From Sphingomonas kyeonggiensis (GTDB lineage Bacteria; Pseudomonadota; Alphaproteobacteria; Sphingomonadales; Sphingomonadaceae): a stretch of DNA of 64,000 bases. The translations under genes were made by a program, and so were the position numbers. This document shows positions 62,901-64,000 of the stretch, in pieces (the stretch's first letter is position 1; the number at the start of each line of letters is the position of its first letter). Under the pieces are notes generated by a model. The model was not told the DNA's origin. It did no database searches and saw only the letters and a program-made list of their open reading frames with translations. The stretch covers positions 1,364,001-1,428,000 of the forward strand of contig NZ_JACHLN010000001.1 of assembly GCF_014204495.1 (NCBI RefSeq), in the 5' to 3' direction.

Positions 62901-63905
62901 ATGTCGAAGACCACGATCGCGCTTGAAGCCGCCGTTGCCACCGTCCTTGAGAACACTCCCAAGGATGCGCCGCAGACCAACCGCCAGCGCGTCTATGTCG
63001 ATCGTGCCTTCGCCCAGATCCTCAAGCTGATCGCCCCGCGCATCCGCCACTTCGTCCGCCAGTACGGCCTGACCGCCCATTGGGAAGATGCCGAGCAGTG
63101 CTGCGCCATCGCCGTGCACCGCGCGATCGAGAGCTACGACCCCACCAAGGCGCAGTTCACCACTTTCGTGAACTGGCAGATCCGCGGCGAGCTGCAGAGC
63201 CTGCGCTTCCGCCTGATGACCGACCAGCGCCCCTCGGCGAAGAAGGTCGAGGCCACGACGATTTCGCTCTCCGCCCTTGCAACCTCGCCTGACGGTGACG
63301 AGATCTCGCCCGAGGCGATGATCGAGGACGAGGACGCATTGGGCCGCACCGAGGCCGGCGCGTCGGACTATCTCGCCGAGGGCGCGGTTTCCGATCTGAT
63401 CGACGCCTATGTCGACCAGCTCCGCAAGGTGGGTGTCGAGGCGCTCCGCCGCCGCCCCCGCGCCAAGGGCGCCGACGCCCCGGTCCGCCGCTCGGGCCCG
63501 TTCAAGACGGTCGATCCGGTCGAGATGGAGAAGCTCGAGGCCAAGCTGCAGCGCGACCGCGAGATCGTCGAGCGCCGCATCTTCGAGACCGCCACGCTCG
63601 ATGAGATTTCGAACGACACCGGCGTCACCAAGGAGCGCATCCGCCAGATCACCAAGCGCGCTACCAAGGCGCTGGTCGAGATCGCCACCGAGCAGCCCCG
63701 CTTCGCCGTGATGGCCGAGGATGCGCGCCGCGCCATGCCGCCGGCCCGCCCGCGCCGCAGCGCCGCGGTTGCCGCCGCCAAGGTCTCGCTGCTCCCCGAT
63801 CCCAGCGCGCTCCACAACCGCCTGGCCCATGTCGAGGCGATCGAAGCCGAACGCCGCTCGTACATCACCCCGGCCCTGCCGGTGATGCAGCTGGTGATGC
63901 ACTGA
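62901..63905 (+). CDS. Sigma-70 family RNA polymerase sigma factor with long linker
   Basis: This 334-residue protein has a sigma region 2 at residues about 37-105 (LIAPRIRHFVRQYGLTAHWE, FTTFVNWQIRGELQSLRFRL) and a region 4 at about 215-262 (ATLDEISNDTGVTKERIRQI). Between them is a linker of about 110 residues, acidic first (EISPEAMIEDEDALGRTEAG) and basic later. A tail of about 70 residues follows region 4. Region 3 is not recognisable and there is no RpoD-type region 1.1. ATG at 62901 is preferred, with AGGGG upstream. It could be an alternative sigma factor for development or stress; its regulon is unknown. Confidence 0.8.
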   Translation: MSKTTIALEAAVATVLENTPKDAPQTNRQRVYVDRAFAQILKLIAPRIRHFVRQYGLTAHWEDAEQCCAIAVHRAIESYDPTKAQFTTFVNWQIRGELQSLRFRLMTDQRPSAKKVEATTISLSALATSPDGDEISPEAMIEDEDALGRTEAGASDYLAEGAVSDLIDAYVDQLRKVGVEALRRRPRAKGADAPVRRSGPFKTVDPVEMEKLEAKLQRDREIVERRIFETATLDEISNDTGVTKERIRQITKRATKALVEIATEQPRFAVMAEDARRAMPPARPRRSAAVAAAKVSLLPDPSALHNRLAHVEAIEAERRSYITPALPVMQLVMH

Positions 63906-63917
63906 TCGCAGACCGTT

Positions 63918-64000
63918 CAGTACCCCGGCGAAAGCCGGGGCCCAGGGTCACAAGCGATACGGTAGAGAAACCCTGGGCCCCGGCTTTCGCCGGGGTACTG
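63918..64000. repeat. Composite palindromic repeat, full copy E, inverted loop (family 1)
   Basis: The arms are as in the other copies but extended by CAGTA/TACTG, and the central loop is the reverse complement of that in A-D (GTCACAAGCG... instead of ...CGCTTGTGAC). It begins 12 nt after the sigma-factor stop and reaches the end of the window. Confidence 0.9.

Overview
The window is GC-rich chromosomal DNA that reads like a sphingomonad (Alphaproteobacteria, Sphingomonadales). Reasons: three TonB-dependent receptors, a single bifunctional RelA/SpoT homologue, class I PHA synthase with phasin, ClpS, HxlR and Crp/Fnr regulators, DUF2093 and DUF808 proteins, an alphaproteobacterial-type RpoH promoter before clpB, and dispersed GC-rich intergenic palindromes. 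I see no rRNA, tRNA, CRISPR array, insertion sequence, integrase or phage module. About 57 genes fill the window, intergenic gaps are short, and coding character is uniform, so it looks like core chromosome. The assignment to genus level is inference.

Layout. 1-3.4 kb: end of a TonB-dependent receptor, a MerC-like membrane protein and a Fur/Zur-type regulator (probable metal cassette), then the (p)ppGpp enzyme on the other strand. 3.4-7 kb: a small secreted protein divergent from an HxlR regulator, then thioesterase, TauE/SafE exporter and AlaC-type aminotransferase. 7-10.3 kb: PHA synthase, phasin (with a clear promoter/operator) and clpS. 10.6-15 kb: Crp/Fnr regulator, murA, an alpha/beta hydrolase and a membrane diguanylate cyclase. 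15-23 kb: GH92 glycosidase, acetyl-CoA hydrolase/CoA-transferase, CE2-like esterase, TPR protein and a cystathionine gamma-synthase family enzyme. 23.3-26.6 kb: lgt, a MidA-like methyltransferase, an acetyltransferase and pgeF, chained by three 4-nt overlaps. 26.7-31.9 kb: solitary molybdenum hydroxylase subunit, hemH, phaB and a phytase-like esterase. 32-36.3 kb: rpmB, two small membrane proteins, tadA, a CNNM/CorC transporter and a membrane-anchored helix-hairpin-helix protein.

36.3-43.3 kb: VWA lipoprotein, HD-GYP phosphodiesterase, purD, xseA, DUF2093 and an M23 peptidase. 43.5-52 kb: two TonB receptors flanking clpB. 52-58 kb: divergent M28 and M16 peptidases, a small beta-rich protein and DUF808. 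58-64 kb: purK-purE, gpmA, a dienelactone hydrolase, a FUSC protein and an unusual sigma-70 family factor.

The most striking non-coding signal is a family of about 80-bp composite palindromes: five full copies and four half copies, all intergenic and always at 3' ends, never at a divergent promoter. Each arm is itself a hairpin, so the element can fold in two ways. A second family with unrelated sequence has the same architecture. The genes carry central functions: envelope and peptidoglycan maintenance, purine and heme synthesis, carbon storage, c-di-GMP and (p)ppGpp signalling, and nutrient uptake by TonB receptors. No obvious new defence or mobile system is present. The best candidates for something undescribed are the MerC-Fur-receptor cassette, the long-linker sigma factor with a 16-bp palindrome upstream, the hairpin/start-stop/TTG leader of the HD-GYP gene, a possible small RNA at 10.4-10.6 kb, and the composite repeats.
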